The translations under genes and the position numbers were made by a program. DNA of 64,000 bases from Stramonita haemastoma (Eukaryota; Mollusca; Gastropoda; Neogastropoda; Muricidae), in assembly GCA_030674155.1 (NCBI GenBank), contig CM060318.1, positions 85,828,365 to 85,892,364 of the forward strand, written 5' to 3'. Each line of letters opens with the position of its first letter. Position 1 is the first letter of the stretch. The notes beneath the pieces were generated by a model. It made no database searches. It was given only the letters and a program-made list of their open reading frames with translations, and was not told the origin of the DNA. Shown one piece after another: positions 62,407-64,000 of the stretch.

Positions 62407-62650
62407 CTACATCTGCCCAGGGATTTTTTGACCGGTGCCTATGGAACCCATGCCATTTGTTTCAGGGGAAGTTACAGACAGATCAGTGTATGTAAACAAT
62501 GTTAACTCAGGCAAAGCAGCCAGCCTGCTGAAAGCTGTCTTTCCCTGCTCCTCCAAGATCAGTGTGGCACGGTCAACTGCAGAAACCAGGTAGGTGTCAC
62601 GCCTTTTCACCACCACTTGTGTCCGTCCATCTTTGTATCTGCTCTCTCCT
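62407..62650 (-). CDS. Possible last exon of an unknown minus-strand gene
   Basis: A minus-strand frame enters after AG in TAGTACCCTAG (about 62651) and runs about 80 codons to a TAG at 62409-62407. It includes RYKDGRTQVVVKRRDTYLVS and ALPELTLFTYTDLSV, has balanced composition and even codon use, and lacks internal repeats. No domain is recognised. The rest of the gene would lie to the right; the mariner relic at 63.1-64 kb would then be intronic. Chance remains possible. Confidence 0.3.
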
Positions 62651-63140
62651 AGGGTACTAGCAAAACTTGCATATATTATATTTATCCGTCGCTGTATACA
62701 ATATTCGTCACAGCAGCTGGGTTAGATGGCTTACTTTGGAAACCCAAGTTACTGTGACACTACTGTCTGCATTAGTGACTATTGTGCACAATACCAAATT
62801 ACAAAACAGGTGACAAAGCATTGTAACACACTTGTAGAACTTTTAATTTCAAACAACCTTTTAGCACATCACTTTTTAATGGCATGTAACATATTTCAGA
62901 CAGTGTGCTTTAACTTGCAAATCTTTGCAGTGGCCTTAAGAAGCAATCCTGACTTGATGTGTGAAGCTGCAATTATATATATATATATAATCCTATCAAA
63001 ACAGACATAAATAAAACCCATGTGAAAACTGAGTAGATTGGTTGTAAAAAAACAAAAAATGATTAAGAAAAATCTGACCAAATCCAGTCAAAACAAAAAT
63101 TATGCACATATCAAAATTTGTTAAAAGTGCACATGTGTAA
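62651..63140. other. AT-rich spacer
   Basis: Nothing recognised apart from a short (TA)n at 62974-62989. Confidence 0.5.
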
Positions 63141-63144
63141 AGAT

Positions 63145-64000
63145 ACAAGGGATGACTGAAGAGTTTTGAGCGTCAATAAAAAAACGGCACTTTTCATCCT
63201 TAGTTCAGTACTTTCATTTTTGAACAACCCAAGCTTGTTCTAACGGTGCAGCGGCAAGTTGATCTGTGTGGTGTAGAACCCCCAGACTGACCTTCCAAGA
63301 CCTCCACCACAGCCTTCATGACCTCAGTGGTGTTGCCACCAACCAAGGATTTCTTCAGTCGTGTTGGGGGAACAGGTGGAAGTCTTACAGGGAAACACCT
63401 GGCAAGTATGGTGTTTGAAGCCATGTTGATGGATGGATGCCGTGGCAGTCCCTGACGTGTGTTAGAGTCCAAATGATCTTTAGTAAAAGATCAGGATTGC
63501 GCGACTGTTTTTCTTCCTGGCCTCACTGCTGCTATGAGGAAACAAAACACCTCTGGTGAACATCTCTGGCCTCTTCTCGTTGATGTTCCCATACAGCACA
63601 GGCACCGCAAGAGATGAGAAAAGATCTGTTCCCAGTGACTTAGCTTATGCCACACTTATAAACATCTGCAAACAACCAATCTGTATGAATCCTTCCCTCC
63701 AAAAACCCAGAGGTGGTGACTGTATGGCCACTCTCTAAATCATCTGCAAACAGCACACTATAAATCTCCCTCCAAAAACCCAGAGGTCGTGACTTTTTCC
63801 CCAGCAAAACAGCATGACCTTGGCCTTCTTTGGATTTGGCAAGAAGGGATGCTGCTACGCTTTGATTGTGCTTATGTCTCTGACTTTTAGTGATGGACCC
63901 AGCTCTCATCCATGGTGATAAGACATGACAGAAAAATGTCAATGTCTGCTTCAAACAATTTCCAAAATGTCGGTAGACATTGTCCAGCAAGCACATTGTG
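63145..64000 (-). mobile_element. Mariner-family transposon, decayed, cut by window edge
   Basis: On the minus strand from the right edge: LAGQCLPTFWKLFEADIDIF then MDESWVHH and a stop. This matches the mariner block around the second catalytic Asp (family form TGDESWVHHYD). Then come KSKKAKV-like remnants, NEKRPEMFTRGVLF and a C-terminal VVEVLEGQSGG in shifted frames. Near 63148-63185 the sequence ATGACTGAAGAGTTTTGAGC resembles a mariner terminal inverted repeat. A local duplication of about 110 bp (CCCTCCAAAAACCCAGAGGT twice, 63695 and 63768) breaks the frame. It is inactive. Confidence 0.78.

Overview
This is a eukaryotic nuclear window. Genes have spliced exons with GT-AG junctions, introns of several kb, many dinucleotide microsatellites and a dense layer of tRNA-derived SINEs, non-LTR retrotransposons and DNA transposons. 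The repeat types and intron style fit a lophotrochozoan invertebrate, most likely a gastropod mollusc; this is inference, since no barcode gene is present.

Three protein-coding loci can be built by matching splice sites and codon phases. Gene A (minus, about 37.3 kb down to 8.9 kb) has a 5' UTR exon and 11 coding exons for a protein of about 990 residues: an acidic N-terminus, an unrecognised middle, one RRM split across exons, a long Gln/Arg/Glu-rich coiled-coil region and an Arg/Tyr/Gly-rich tail. It looks like a nuclear RNA-binding protein. Gene B (minus, about 3.7 kb leftward) starts with a coding exon related to gene A's first coding exon, so A and B are tandem paralogues; B may encode only a short protein of about 209 residues. 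Gene C (plus, about 51.06-57.5 kb) encodes an RD/RE-rich protein of unknown family, joined in phase through four exons; its 3' end is uncertain.

Layout: 0-4 kb gene B and its AGGCCTA-rich promoter; 4-9 kb intergenic repeats; 9-37.4 kb gene A with intronic transposons and an intragenic duplication; 37.4-51 kb a transposon bed (LINE fragments, a Gypsy relic, a 5'-truncated LINE with 12-bp target duplications, a 1.9-kb inverted-repeat DNA element, SINEs); 51-57.5 kb gene C; 57.5-64 kb gene-poor sequence ending in a decayed mariner element.

The most unusual features are two arrays, in two unrelated genes, in which the real 3' splice site and the first exon bases have been tandemly copied upstream (about 14 copies in gene A, 4 in gene C), and the 1.9-kb inverted-repeat element carrying eight GTAAC-N3-GTTAC-like motifs spaced about 170-210 bp apart. 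Gene A's coding frame is broken by single-base indels in or beside homopolymers, more typical of assembly error than of a pseudogene.
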